The notes below the pieces were generated by a model. It had not been told where the DNA came from. It saw nothing but the letters and a program-made list of their open reading frames with translations, and did not search any database. Made by a program: the position numbers and the translations under genes. DNA of 64,000 bases from NCBI GenBank assembly GCA_027491155.1, contig JAIXWR010000039.1, positions 124,001-188,000 of the forward strand, written 5' to 3'. This DNA is from Verrucomicrobiaceae bacterium. GTDB lineage: Bacteria > Verrucomicrobiota > Verrucomicrobiia > Verrucomicrobiales > Akkermansiaceae. This document shows, piece by piece, positions 36,201 to 44,003 of this stretch. How positions within the stretch are numbered: the stretch's first letter is position 1; every line of letters begins with the position of its first letter.

Positions 36201-38123
36201 GGCTTGGGCGGCAGCACCCTGATCTACTCCGGCACCGGCGGCACCCTCGACTTCGATGCCAACTTCGCCGCCACGCTCGGCGCCCTCTCCGGCGACAAGA
36301 ACCTGGTGCTGAACAATACCTCCCTCGGCCTGGTCACCCTGACGGTCGGCGGCAACAACGCGAGCACCGCCTACACCGGCATCCTCAGCGGCGACGGATC
36401 CCTGACCAAGACCGGCACCGGCACGATGACCCTGAGCACCGCCCACTCCTACCTCGGCAACACCACCGTCTCCAACGGCGGGGGCACCGGCGGACTGACC
36501 CTCGACAGCGGCGCGGTCATCAACGGCGGCGCGGTCAACGTCACCCAGTCGTCCCGCCTGATCGTCAACACCGGCGCTTCGCTCACCGCCTCAGCCGCGT
36601 CTTCCGTGAGCAACGGCGGAACCTTCAATCCGCGGCTCGAAGTGCTCGGCGGCACGGTCGCTTTCAACGGCGGGCTCAACGCCCTCGGCAATGCCAACGC
36701 CAACTACCTGATCCTGGTGAACGGCGGCAGCTTCTCTGCCTCCACCGTCACCCTCGGCCGCAGCAACCTCAACCAGGGCCTCACCGAACCCGGTAGCGGC
36801 GGACTCACCGGCAGCGCCGGCGTCGGGCTCGTCGTCGCGGACGGCACCGCCACCATCACCGGCGCGCTCAACGTGGGCAATAACAGCGCCGCCACCAACT
36901 CCACCGCCTCCGCCCGCGTCGACGGCGGCTCGCTCACGGTCGGCGGCGCGCTCACCGTCGGCGTCAACAACGGAGGCCGCTACTCGGCCTTCGATGTCAC
37001 CGGCGGCACCTTCACTTCCACCGACACGGTCGGCGGCGTGATCCTCGGCCAGACGGTCGCGGGCCCGGCCGCCTTCCTGGTCCGCGGCGGGGTCTCCAAC
37101 GTCGAGCGCATCCAGTTCGGACAGGCCGCGGTGAACTCGATCGCCGTGACCCACGTCTTCAACGGCGAACTCTACGTGGGCAGCGGCGGCATGGTGCTCG
37201 GCTCAACCGATCCGGGCTTCGTCGCCACCCTCAAGCTCAGCGGCGGCACCCTCGGTGCGAAAGCCACCTGGTCCACCAGCTTGCCCGTCGTCACCGCCAA
37301 CAGCTTCGAGGTCAAGGCCGCCGACGCCACCAGCGCCCCCTTCGACATCACGCTCAGCGGTGCCGTCACCGGCACCGGGTCCCTCGTGAAGTCCGGCGGT
37401 GGCACGCTCGCCCTGACCGGGACCTACGCCTACTCCGGGTCCACGGAAGTCGATGCGGGGACCTTGCAACTCAACACGGCCTCCCTCAGCGATACCGCTG
37501 CGGTTGACGTCTCCGCCACCGGTTCCGGAACCATCTTCCTCAACCACGGGTCCACCGACACCATCTCCGCCTTCCTCATCGATGGCGTCGATCAGGGTTC
37601 CGGCACCTTCACCAGCCTCACCCACCCCGGTCGGATCTCCGGCGGGGGGTCGCTGTATGTCGCACCGTCGGATCCCTTCATCGGCTGGGCCGCCGGCTTC
37701 GGCCTGACCGGGCCCGACGCGCTCAAAACCGCCGATCCCGACAAGGACGGCCTGAACAACCTCCTCGAGTTCGCCCTCGACGGCATCCCGAACTCAGGGG
37801 CCGCCTCCGGCAAGGTGCGCTCCCGCGTGGAAACCGTCGGCGCCGACCAGGCGCTGGTGATTACCCTGCCCGTCCGCAACGGCGCGGTCTTCGCCGGCAG
37901 CCCGGCCAAAACCGCGACCATCGACGAAGTCATCTACACCATTCAGGGCAGCAACAACCTCGCGGCCTTCGACCAGGCGGTGAGCGAGATCGCCGTCAGC
38001 TCCGCCGGCATGCCGCCGCTCAACACCGGCTGGACCTACCGCAGCTTCCGCCTCGACGGAGCTGTCCCCGCCCGCGGCGCCACCGGCTTCCTCCGCGCGG
38101 ACGCCGCGGATGCCACGCCCTGA
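33255..38123 (+). CDS. Giant secreted autotransporter-associated beta-strand repeat protein
   Basis: This is a 1622-residue protein with a signal peptide (LLACAAICASNSASA). Nearly the whole length is PATR-like repeats, with cores such as GTLTKTGAGTLTLGTTNTYS and GSLVKSGGGTLALTGTYAYS. Gly, Thr, Ser and Asn dominate, and there is no visible catalytic domain. Two segments restart with a WTNPAGGSWANNSNWDG-type motif, suggesting duplicated halves. The end has a helical linker (DPFIGWAAGFGL), an Asp-rich calcium-like repeat (DPDKDGLNNLLEFALDG) and the C-terminal domain found in the other scaffolds. No C-terminal autotransporter barrel and no PEP-CTERM tail are present, so the export and anchoring route is unknown. 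It is the last gene of the locus, followed by a strong terminator. Confidence 0.82.
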   Translation: MKTTQLGAATRASLLACAAICASNSASAAVISKADNADNLNLATSWVGGVVPGNADTALWNSTVTSPSTANLGASFTIGALKIADPTGLVTINGAGLELAINSGGIDLSTATQDLTINSNLRFLSAVHQLQVPVGRTLTFLNVPVRNPGQNNDLVGGVVRVDPAGGTVKVGTVARAAILEGGANLNPFMTFGDNAWAATDASGNVIAATDAVWTASVGTGFAAGPAAVSASFTQSGNGGYEGVTFKDTVTAHTLTLTSATTFTGRGVLMSSTCVGGTITGGNIRPNRVSTAGATFPIIQNSTIGDLTLGSIVPNASTNTPVSLVKAGPGKLIITANQGYTARTFIHGGTLQLGAGGTSGQLAAASSNVINNGALVVDRSNDIALANIISGTGTLTKTGAGTLTLGTTNTYSGATTVTGGLVSIGAVGSLGSTPSLTLNGGGIRWTAAADISSIPTTIGAGGTTLDTATGVAVTLTGSVGNSGSGFVIKTGSGSLTLSGANSYSGGTTVSAGSLIAANASGSATGSGAVSVASGGTLGGTGIIAGSVNVTTGGKVTPGASVGTLTVGGLDLDAGSLLDYEFSGSNDLITAGAVNIDGGSVALYQEGTVNAFATPGTYNLIAYTSLTGSPASLSVSNQQPGFSYTFGSNGTHVTLTIATTGAVRNWTNPAGGSWANNSNWDGTFPNGQGSTANFNLNLTGGPATVTLDANRTVGALTFLSAANSYTIAQGSGGSLTMDNGGSGSSILNGAGVHFINVPVTLATNTVVDTSTLTDSITLGDVVSGSGTLTKTGPGSLVLSGSNTFAGKLTLSGGTTTFASGGLGAGNLDIDATTLVWDTGNTQDITAGGRVITFGANPVTFNTNGNDVTLANDFGNAGAAAFTKAGLGKLTLLADTTFPGNVTLAAGTLQLGNGGAAGSISAVNLVNNGQIVVNRNSDLILSSLISGTGGLAQNGPSILDLNAANTFTGDTTIAAGATIRLLNGLGLGGSTLIYSGTGGTLDFDANFAATLGALSGDKNLVLNNTSLGLVTLTVGGNNASTAYTGILSGDGSLTKTGTGTMTLSTAHSYLGNTTVSNGGGTGGLTLDSGAVINGGAVNVTQSSRLIVNTGASLTASAASSVSNGGTFNPRLEVLGGTVAFNGGLNALGNANANYLILVNGGSFSASTVTLGRSNLNQGLTEPGSGGLTGSAGVGLVVADGTATITGALNVGNNSAATNSTASARVDGGSLTVGGALTVGVNNGGRYSAFDVTGGTFTSTDTVGGVILGQTVAGPAAFLVRGGVSNVERIQFGQAAVNSIAVTHVFNGELYVGSGGMVLGSTDPGFVATLKLSGGTLGAKATWSTSLPVVTANSFEVKAADATSAPFDITLSGAVTGTGSLVKSGGGTLALTGTYAYSGSTEVDAGTLQLNTASLSDTAAVDVSATGSGTIFLNHGSTDTISAFLIDGVDQGSGTFTSLTHPGRISGGGSLYVAPSDPFIGWAAGFGLTGPDALKTADPDKDGLNNLLEFALDGIPNSGAASGKVRSRVETVGADQALVITLPVRNGAVFAGSPAKTATIDEVIYTIQGSNNLAAFDQAVSEIAVSSAGMPPLNTGWTYRSFRLDGAVPARGATGFLRADAADATP

Positions 38124-38154
38124 TCCGGGTTTCCAGGGTAACTCCAAAACGGGT

Positions 38155-38186
38155 AAAAGGCCGGGGGAGCAATCCTCCGGCCTTTT
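38155..38186 (+). terminator. Intrinsic terminator after the giant scaffold gene
   Basis: AAAAGGCCGG pairs with CCGGCCTTTT around a short GC-rich loop region and is followed by C then ATC. The A-run/T-run arms make it usable in both directions, so it may also end the convergent carbonic anhydrase mRNA. Confidence 0.8.
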
Positions 38187-38219
38187 CATCATCCGCCACG
38201 GCCGGCAATTCCCGGCGGC

Positions 38220-38831
<612 letters not shown>

Positions 38832-38970
38832 CGGCTCCGATCCAACCCGACCGCCCCCCGCTTGTCCATCGCGGGAATCGCCACCCCCGCCCGGGACCGC
38901 CGGTCTGGGACCGGCCCGGGGGTTCCTCTTGGCACTTGGCACTTCTTACTTGGAACTTACCCTCCACCCC

Positions 38971-40329
38971 GTGCCCGATCTCTTCGACACCGGCCCCTCC
39001 GGCCCGTCGCGCCCTGCCGGCGAGCCGCGCCGCGATGGCGAGCCGCTCGCTTCCCGCATGCGGCCGCGGACGCTCGACGAGATCGCCGGCCAGCGGCACA
39101 TCCTCGGCGAGGGCAAACTCCTCCGCCGCGCGATCGAGGCCGACCGCTTCACCTCGCTGATCTTCTACGGCCCGCCCGGCACCGGCAAGACCACCCTCGC
39201 CAGCGTCATCGCCCGCAGCACCGGCTCGCGCTTCGAGGCCCTCAACGGCGTCGAATCCAACGTCGCCGAGATCCGCGCCAAGATCGACCAGGCCCGCACC
39301 TGGCGCGACCTCCGCGGCGAGACCACCATCCTCTTCATCGACGAGATCCACCGCTTCAACAAGGCGCAGCAGGACGTCCTGCTCCCCCACATCGAGCGCG
39401 GCACGGTCCGCTTCATCGGCGCCACCACCCACAATCCCTACTTCTACGTCAACTCGCCGCTGGTCTCCCGCTCCCAGATCTTCCAGCTCGAACCCGTCGC
39501 CACCGAAGACCTCCTCCCCGTCCTCCACCGCGCCCTGACAGACCCCGAGCGCGGCTTCGGCAACCTCAACGTCGAAGCCACCCCCGAAGCCCTCCAGCAC
39601 CTTGCCGTCATGTCCGACGGCGACGTGAGAAAAGCCCTCACCTCCCTCGAACTCGCCGTCCTCACCACGCCCCCTCTTCAATCGGCAATCGACATCGACC
39701 TCGCCGCCGCCGAGGAATCCATCCAGCGCAAGGCCATCGTTTACGACGCCGATGGCGACGCCCACCACGACACCATCTCCGCCTTCATCAAGTCGATCCG
39801 CGGCTCCGACCCCGACGCCGCGCTCTACTGGCTGGCGAAGATGCTGCATGCCGGCGAGGACCCGCGCTTCATCGCCCGGCGGATCGTGATCTCCGCCAGC
39901 GAGGACATCGGCCTCGCCGATTCGAACGCGCTGCGGGTCGCCATGGATGCCCAGCAGGCCTACGAATTCATCGGCATGCCGGAAGGCCGCATCCCCCTCG
40001 CCCACGCCACCGTCTACCTCGCCACCGCGCCGAAATCGAACACCGCCTACGCCGGCATCAACGCCGCCATGGCCGATGTCGAGAAGGGCCGCACCCTCGC
40101 CGTTCCCGAGCACCTTCGCACCAAGACCCGCAAGAAACTCGCCGCCGCCAGCGGGACCGAGGACGAAAAGATGCGCTATCTCTACGCCCACGACTACGAA
40201 GGCGGCTACGTCCCCCAGGCCTACCTCCCCGAAGGCCGCATCTACTATCACCCCGGCGATAACGGCCTCGAGAAGCGGATCAAGGAGCGGATGGAGTATC
40301 TGCGGAAGCTGAATGAGTCGCAGAAATAA
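38971..40329 (+). CDS. rarA: Replication-associated recombination protein A (AAA+ ATPase)
   Basis: This is a 452-residue AAA+ ATPase of the RarA/MgsA/WRNIP1 family, acting at stalled replication forks. It has RPRTLDEIAGQRHILGEG, Walker A YGPPGTGKTTLA, Walker B TILFIDEIHRFNKAQQD, sensor-1 FIGATTHNPYF and the C-terminal blocks ISAFIKSIRGSDPDAALYW and YPPG-like YVPQAYLPEGRIYY. The GTG at 38971 gives the usual VPDLFD-type start. The stop codon overlaps the hip operator (40328-40349). The 139 bases to the divergent carbonic anhydrase contain a short run of GGCACTT-type direct repeats. Confidence 0.93.
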   Translation: MPDLFDTGPSGPSRPAGEPRRDGEPLASRMRPRTLDEIAGQRHILGEGKLLRRAIEADRFTSLIFYGPPGTGKTTLASVIARSTGSRFEALNGVESNVAEIRAKIDQARTWRDLRGETTILFIDEIHRFNKAQQDVLLPHIERGTVRFIGATTHNPYFYVNSPLVSRSQIFQLEPVATEDLLPVLHRALTDPERGFGNLNVEATPEALQHLAVMSDGDVRKALTSLELAVLTTPPLQSAIDIDLAAAEESIQRKAIVYDADGDAHHDTISAFIKSIRGSDPDAALYWLAKMLHAGEDPRFIARRIVISASEDIGLADSNALRVAMDAQQAYEFIGMPEGRIPLAHATVYLATAPKSNTAYAGINAAMADVEKGRTLAVPEHLRTKTRKKLAAASGTEDEKMRYLYAHDYEGGYVPQAYLPEGRIYYHPGDNGLEKRIKERMEYLRKLNESQK

Positions 40330-40362
40330 TAGCTGGAATTTTAGCTATTTACGCCGAATAGT
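40328..40362 (+). promoter_or_regulatory. hipBA operator and candidate promoter
   Basis: AATAGCT-8 bases-AGCTATT (40328-40349) is a perfect 7-base inverted repeat with an 8-base spacer, the same spacer length as the E. coli HipB operator (TATCC-N8-GGATA). AATAGT at 40357-40362 could be the -10; it ends 7 bases before the GTG at 40369. No good -35 is seen. Confidence 0.55.
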
Positions 40363-40368
40363 GTCCTC

Positions 40369-40701
40369 GTGGACAAAATATCAGCTCTTAAATTCCGCAA
40401 TCCGGCCTACCTGACGCAGGCAATCGGCGAGCGGCTGCGGGTCGCCCGGCTGGCCCGCGGCTGGACGCAGGAGGAACTGGCCGAGCGCTCCGGCGTGGCG
40501 CTTTCGACGCTGAAACTGCTGGAATCCAAGGGCCAAGGCTCTCTCCAGCGGCTGACCCGAGTGGCGGTGGCGCTGAATTTGGATGGGGAACTGCGCGACC
40601 TCTTCGCCCAGCCGAATGCCATGGAATCCATCGAGGCGGTGAAGAGGATGGATCGCCAACGCGCGCCACGGCGAAAGAAGGAGCAAGGCCATGGAACTTG
40701 A
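40369..40701 (+). CDS. hipB: HipB-type antitoxin
   Basis: This is a 110-residue DNA-binding protein from a GTG start. An XRE-type helix-turn-helix is clear: AIGERLRVARLARGWTQEEL, AERSGVALSTLKLLESKGQG, then TRVAVALNLDGELRDLF. The basic tail (RMDRQRAPRRKKEQG) is longer than in E. coli HipB. It should bind the inverted repeat at 40328-40349 and hold HipA inactive. The hipA gene starts 11 bases before this stop. Confidence 0.88.
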   Translation: MDKISALKFRNPAYLTQAIGERLRVARLARGWTQEELAERSGVALSTLKLLESKGQGSLQRLTRVAVALNLDGELRDLFAQPNAMESIEAVKRMDRQRAPRRKKEQGHGT

Positions 40702-41896
40702 TGTCGAATACCACGGCGAAGCGGTCGGTCACCTCCACCAGCATTCGAGCGGCGCGATCTTTTTCGACTACGCGGCGGGTTGGCGGAGCGGCCGGCGGGA
40801 GCTGTCGCCGTTTCACTTGCCGAACTCGACTTCCGGCGCCGCCAGCACGTTCAAGTCCCTCTTCGGCGAACTCCACGGGCTCTTCCAGGACGCTTTGCCC
40901 GATTGGTGGGGACAGCAGATGATGCGCCGCAGCTTCTTCGAGGCGGGCATTCCCTGGAACCGGGTGACGGCCTTGCAAAAGCTGGCGTGCCAGGGAGATC
41001 GGAAGATGGGAGCGCTCGTTTTCAAGCCGGTGCTCAACGAAAAAAGCTTCAGCGACACGCTGCTGGTGGAGCTATCGGACCTCGTCGAGGCGGCGCGGCA
41101 GGCATTGAAGGGTGAGACCACCGAAGTGCTGGCCGAACTCGTGAGATCCGGCATGTCGCCCGGCGGCGCGCGGCCCAAATCGCTGCTGTGGCTCTCCGAT
41201 GAGGGCCGGATCCTTCATCTGGAAGAAGGGCCGGACCGGGAGCCGTGGTTGCTGAAGTTCGACCTGGATGCCGACACCCAGGAAGGCCGGATCGAGCAGG
41301 CCTACATGCGGATGGCCGCCGCGGCAGGAATCGCGGTGCCCGAGTCGAGGCTGATCGAAGCGGCGGGAGGCTGCCATTTTCTCGTCCGCCGCTTCGATCG
41401 CGACGCCGCGGGGGAAAGGATCCATTTCCACTCCTACTCCGGACTGACCCACACGCCGGTGCGCGACGGCTTGGACTACGAGGACCTGATGAATGTCGCC
41501 CGCGAGCTCACCGGTGACCAGCGCGAGGTGGAGGAGCTTTTCCGGCGCGCGGTTTTCAATGTGGCGGCCGGAAACGACGACGACCACGCCCGAAACCACG
41601 GCTTTCTGATGGATGACGACGGCACCTGGCGACTGTCGCCGGCCTTCGACCTGACTCTTGCGGCGAATCCCCTCACCTCGGGGTCCCGCTCGGGGAGAAT
41701 CCAGGGAAGATCCCTCGGCATCACCCGGAAGCACCTCGTCCTGCTCGGCGAATCCCAAGGCGTGCGCCGCATCCGCGACGCCATCGACGGGGTGCTCGAG
41801 GCCCTTTCCCGCTGGCCGGATTTCGCTTCGGAGGTCGGGCTTCCGAAAGGCCATACCGCTTTGGTGCAAAGCCAACTCCAAGCCTTGCATGACTGA
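40691..41896 (+). CDS. hipA: HipA-type Ser/Thr kinase toxin
   Basis: This 401-residue kinase blocks translation by phosphorylating an aminoacyl-tRNA synthetase (GltX in E. coli). The N-subdomain (VEYHGEAVGHLHQHSSGAIF) is followed by the autophosphorylation loop GMSPGGARPKSLLW with its Ser and the ATP-binding Lys. The catalytic loop is AAGNDDDHARNHGF (Asp and Asn as in HipA kinases), and the metal-binding block is SPAFDLTL. Length is close to E. coli HipA (440). All key residues are present, so it is probably active. It overlaps hipB by 11 bases. Confidence 0.9.
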   Translation: MELDVEYHGEAVGHLHQHSSGAIFFDYAAGWRSGRRELSPFHLPNSTSGAASTFKSLFGELHGLFQDALPDWWGQQMMRRSFFEAGIPWNRVTALQKLACQGDRKMGALVFKPVLNEKSFSDTLLVELSDLVEAARQALKGETTEVLAELVRSGMSPGGARPKSLLWLSDEGRILHLEEGPDREPWLLKFDLDADTQEGRIEQAYMRMAAAAGIAVPESRLIEAAGGCHFLVRRFDRDAAGERIHFHSYSGLTHTPVRDGLDYEDLMNVARELTGDQREVEELFRRAVFNVAAGNDDDHARNHGFLMDDDGTWRLSPAFDLTLAANPLTSGSRSGRIQGRSLGITRKHLVLLGESQGVRRIRDAIDGVLEALSRWPDFASEVGLPKGHTALVQSQLQALHD

Positions 41897-41941
41897 CATC
41901 CGCACTCGACCTTCGCCCGATCCTTCCTATCTCTGACGCCG

Positions 41942-42694
41942 ATGGCTGCCGAAACCCTAGCCCGCCCCGCGGGCAAAAAAGTCCTGCTGATGGGCACCTG
42001 CCTGTGCGACGCCTTCTACGACGACGTCGCACGCGCCACCGTGGAAGTGCTCGAACACCTCGGCGTCGAGGTTTTGTTCCCCGACAACCAGACCTGCTGC
42101 GGCCAGCCGGCCTTCAATTCCGGCGACTGGACCGCCTCGCGCAAGGTCGCCCGCTTCACCGCCGACGTCTTCTCCGGCGAGCTCCCGGTGATCGTCCCCA
42201 GCGGCTCCTGCGCCGCGATGAATTTCCACGGCAACCTCCTCCAGTTCGAGGAGTGCCCCGACCCGGCCATCGACTCGCTCGCCCGCCGCACCTGGGAAGT
42301 CTGCGATTTCATCGTCAACGGCCTCGGCGTCAGCAGCTGGAAGGGCTCCTTCGAAAAACCGACCCGCCTCGCCTTCCACCGCTCCTGCCACAGCCGCGGC
42401 ACCAACACCGGCGAGGCGATCACCTCCCTGCTCTCCTCGATCCGCAACGCGGAAGTCGTCCCCTTCGGCCAGGCCGAACAATGCTGCGGCTTCGGCGGCA
42501 CCTTCTCGGTCACCTTCCCCCACATCTCCGGCCGGATGGGCTCGCTGAAGCTCGACCACATCCTCGACGCCGCGCCCGACCTCCTCGTCAGCGGCGACAT
42601 GTCCTGCCTCATGCACATCTCCGGCCTCGCCCGCGTCCAAGGCCGGCCGATCGAGCACAAGCACGCCATCCAGGTGCTGCGCGACACACTTTGA
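41942..42694 (+). CDS. lutA: Lactate utilization protein A
   Basis: This 250-residue Fe-S subunit of the LutABC L-lactate dehydrogenase complex has two CCG domains with their cysteine motifs: DNQTCCGQPAFNSG and EQCCGFGGTFSV, with SGSCAAM and HRSCHSRG as companions. This is the LutA/YkgE pattern. Upstream, TCGACC (41906-41911) and TATCTC (41929-41934) are a possible promoter giving a very short leader. lutB and lutC lie 1.3 kb downstream in the same direction, separated by vapBC and an acetyltransferase. Confidence 0.9.
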   Translation: MAAETLARPAGKKVLLMGTCLCDAFYDDVARATVEVLEHLGVEVLFPDNQTCCGQPAFNSGDWTASRKVARFTADVFSGELPVIVPSGSCAAMNFHGNLLQFEECPDPAIDSLARRTWEVCDFIVNGLGVSSWKGSFEKPTRLAFHRSCHSRGTNTGEAITSLLSSIRNAEVVPFGQAEQCCGFGGTFSVTFPHISGRMGSLKLDHILDAAPDLLVSGDMSCLMHISGLARVQGRPIEHKHAIQVLRDTL

Positions 42695-42698
42695 TGCC

Positions 42699-42726
42699 TT
42701 GACATCAATTCATCTTCAGGGATCTT
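42699..42726 (+). promoter_or_regulatory. Candidate promoter of the first vapBC pair
   Basis: A perfect TTGACA (42699-42704), a 16-base spacer and the weak hexamer GATCTT (42721-42726) end 7 bases before the ATG at 42733. The layout is the same as at the second vapBC pair. Confidence 0.45.
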
Positions 42727-42732
42727 CGCCTC

Positions 42733-43002
42733 ATGAGAACCACGCTCACCCTCGACGACGACATCGCGGCCCAGCTCATGGACCGCGCGAAGAAGCTGGG
42801 GATCCCGTTCAAACAGGTCGTCAACCGGACCCTGCGCAGCGGACTAGGAGGGAGTGCACCTTCCGGCCAGAGCAAGGTCGTGGTCGAACCCTACGACATG
42901 GGCCCCTGCCTCCTGGGACCCGATGTGAATTTCAACCGTCTCGCAGCCGAACTTGAAGACGAGGGATGGACCGAAAAGCTGCGGCGCAGCGCAGCCCCAT
43001 GA
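42733..43002 (+). CDS. vapB: VapB-type ribbon-helix-helix antitoxin
   Basis: This is an 89-residue antitoxin. The N-terminal MRTTLTLDDDIAAQLMDRAK and GIPFKQVVNRTLRSGL are a ribbon-helix-helix DNA-binding unit. The C-terminal half (VVVEPYDMGPCLLGPDVNFN, LEDEGW) is the flexible toxin-binding arm. The vapC start overlaps its stop (ATGA). It probably autoregulates, although no clear palindrome is visible upstream. Confidence 0.85.
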   Translation: MRTTLTLDDDIAAQLMDRAKKLGIPFKQVVNRTLRSGLGGSAPSGQSKVVVEPYDMGPCLLGPDVNFNRLAAELEDEGWTEKLRRSAAP

Positions 43003-43430
43003 TCTTGCCGGACATCAATCTGCTGGTCTTCGCGTTGGACCGGCAATCCCCGCACCACGCTCCGTCTGCCGCGTGGTGGAACACCTGCCTGGCCGCCTCC
43101 ACACCGGTCTGCATCCCTTGGCTGGTGATCCTCGGGGTGGTCCGGATTCTCGGCAACTCGAGAATCTACCAACGCCCGACACCACCGGACGTGCTGCTCG
43201 GCCAGATCGAGAAGTGGCTGGCCTTGCCCCACATCCATTCGGTCGATCCGGCCACGAGCCACCTGAACACCTTGCGCAGGCTTTTAAAGGTCACCGGAGT
43301 TGCGGGGAGCCTTTCAAGCGACGCCCACCTGGCGGCGATCGCCATCGACAGAAACATCACCCTCTACTCGAACGACTCCGACTTCGGCCGCTTCCCTGGC
43401 CTGTCGTGGATCAATCCCCTTCAGCCGTGA
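42999..43430 (+). CDS. vapC: VapC-type PIN-domain toxin, altered active site
   Basis: This is a 143-residue PIN domain (MILPDINLLVFALDRQSPHH) of the type that ends FGRFPGLSWINPLQP. Expected acidic residues Asp5 (PDINLL), the Asp of SSDAHLAAIAID and the Asp of SNDSDFGRF are present. The second-helix Glu, normally in an E-x-x-R context, appears as Gly (VILGVVRIL). The second VapC in this window keeps that Glu (CELVETALLR). Activity may therefore be reduced or lost. VapC proteins are Mg-dependent RNases cutting tRNA or rRNA. Confidence 0.83.
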   Translation: MILPDINLLVFALDRQSPHHAPSAAWWNTCLAASTPVCIPWLVILGVVRILGNSRIYQRPTPPDVLLGQIEKWLALPHIHSVDPATSHLNTLRRLLKVTGVAGSLSSDAHLAAIAIDRNITLYSNDSDFGRFPGLSWINPLQP

Positions 43431-43999
43431 CCGAAGCCCAAAAGATGCTCGCCGGCGAACCCTACTCGTCGCGCGATCCGGAGATGATCGAGCAGTATCA
43501 CCGCTGCCGGGCGCTGCTGAAAGAGTTCCACGCCCTCGATTCCCGCGACCTCGACGGCCGCAGCCGCGTGCTCGGCTCGCTGTTCCACCACCTCGGCGAA
43601 GGAGCATGGATCGAGGCGCCCTTCGCCTGCGAATACGGCCGCTACATCTCGATCGGCCGGAACTCGTTCGTGAACGTCAACTGCGTCTTCGCCGACAACC
43701 ACCGCATCGAAATCGGCGACGACACCCTGATCGGCCCGGCTGTCCAGATCTACACGGCCGGCCATCCGCTCGATCCCGACGATCGCATCCTCCCGCCCGG
43801 TTCGCCCGCACCTTACCTCACCACCGCCAAGCCCGTCACCATCGGCCACCGCTGCTGGATCGGCGGCGGCGCGATCCTGCTGCCCGGCGTGACCATCGGC
43901 GACGGCACCACGGTCGGCGCGGGCAGCGTCGTCACGAAATCCCTTCCGCCCCGCAGCATTGCGGCCGGAAATCCCTGCCGTATTCTCCGTTCTCTCTGA
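43427..43999 (+). CDS. Maltose/galactoside O-acetyltransferase family protein
   Basis: This is a 190-residue left-handed beta-helix acetyltransferase. The N-terminal VTEAQKMLAGEPYSSRDPEM is the Mac domain of Maa/LacA proteins, so the GTG at 43427 (overlapping the vapC stop) is preferred to the ATG at 43445. Hexapeptide repeats follow (ISIGRNSFVNVNCVF, IEIGDDTLIGPAVQIYT) with the catalytic His in YTAGHPLD, then VTIGHRCWIGGGAILLPGVT and AGNPCRIL. It transfers acetyl from acetyl-CoA to a sugar hydroxyl. It sits between vapC and lutB. Confidence 0.9.
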   Translation: MTEAQKMLAGEPYSSRDPEMIEQYHRCRALLKEFHALDSRDLDGRSRVLGSLFHHLGEGAWIEAPFACEYGRYISIGRNSFVNVNCVFADNHRIEIGDDTLIGPAVQIYTAGHPLDPDDRILPPGSPAPYLTTAKPVTIGHRCWIGGGAILLPGVTIGDGTTVGAGSVVTKSLPPRSIAAGNPCRILRSL

Positions 44000-44003
44000 T
44001 GCC

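Noticed and set aside
16195-38123. Classical type V autotransporters
   Set aside because: The repeats are of the autotransporter-associated type, but none of the proteins ends in an outer-membrane barrel; C termini are Asp-rich repeats plus a small beta domain.
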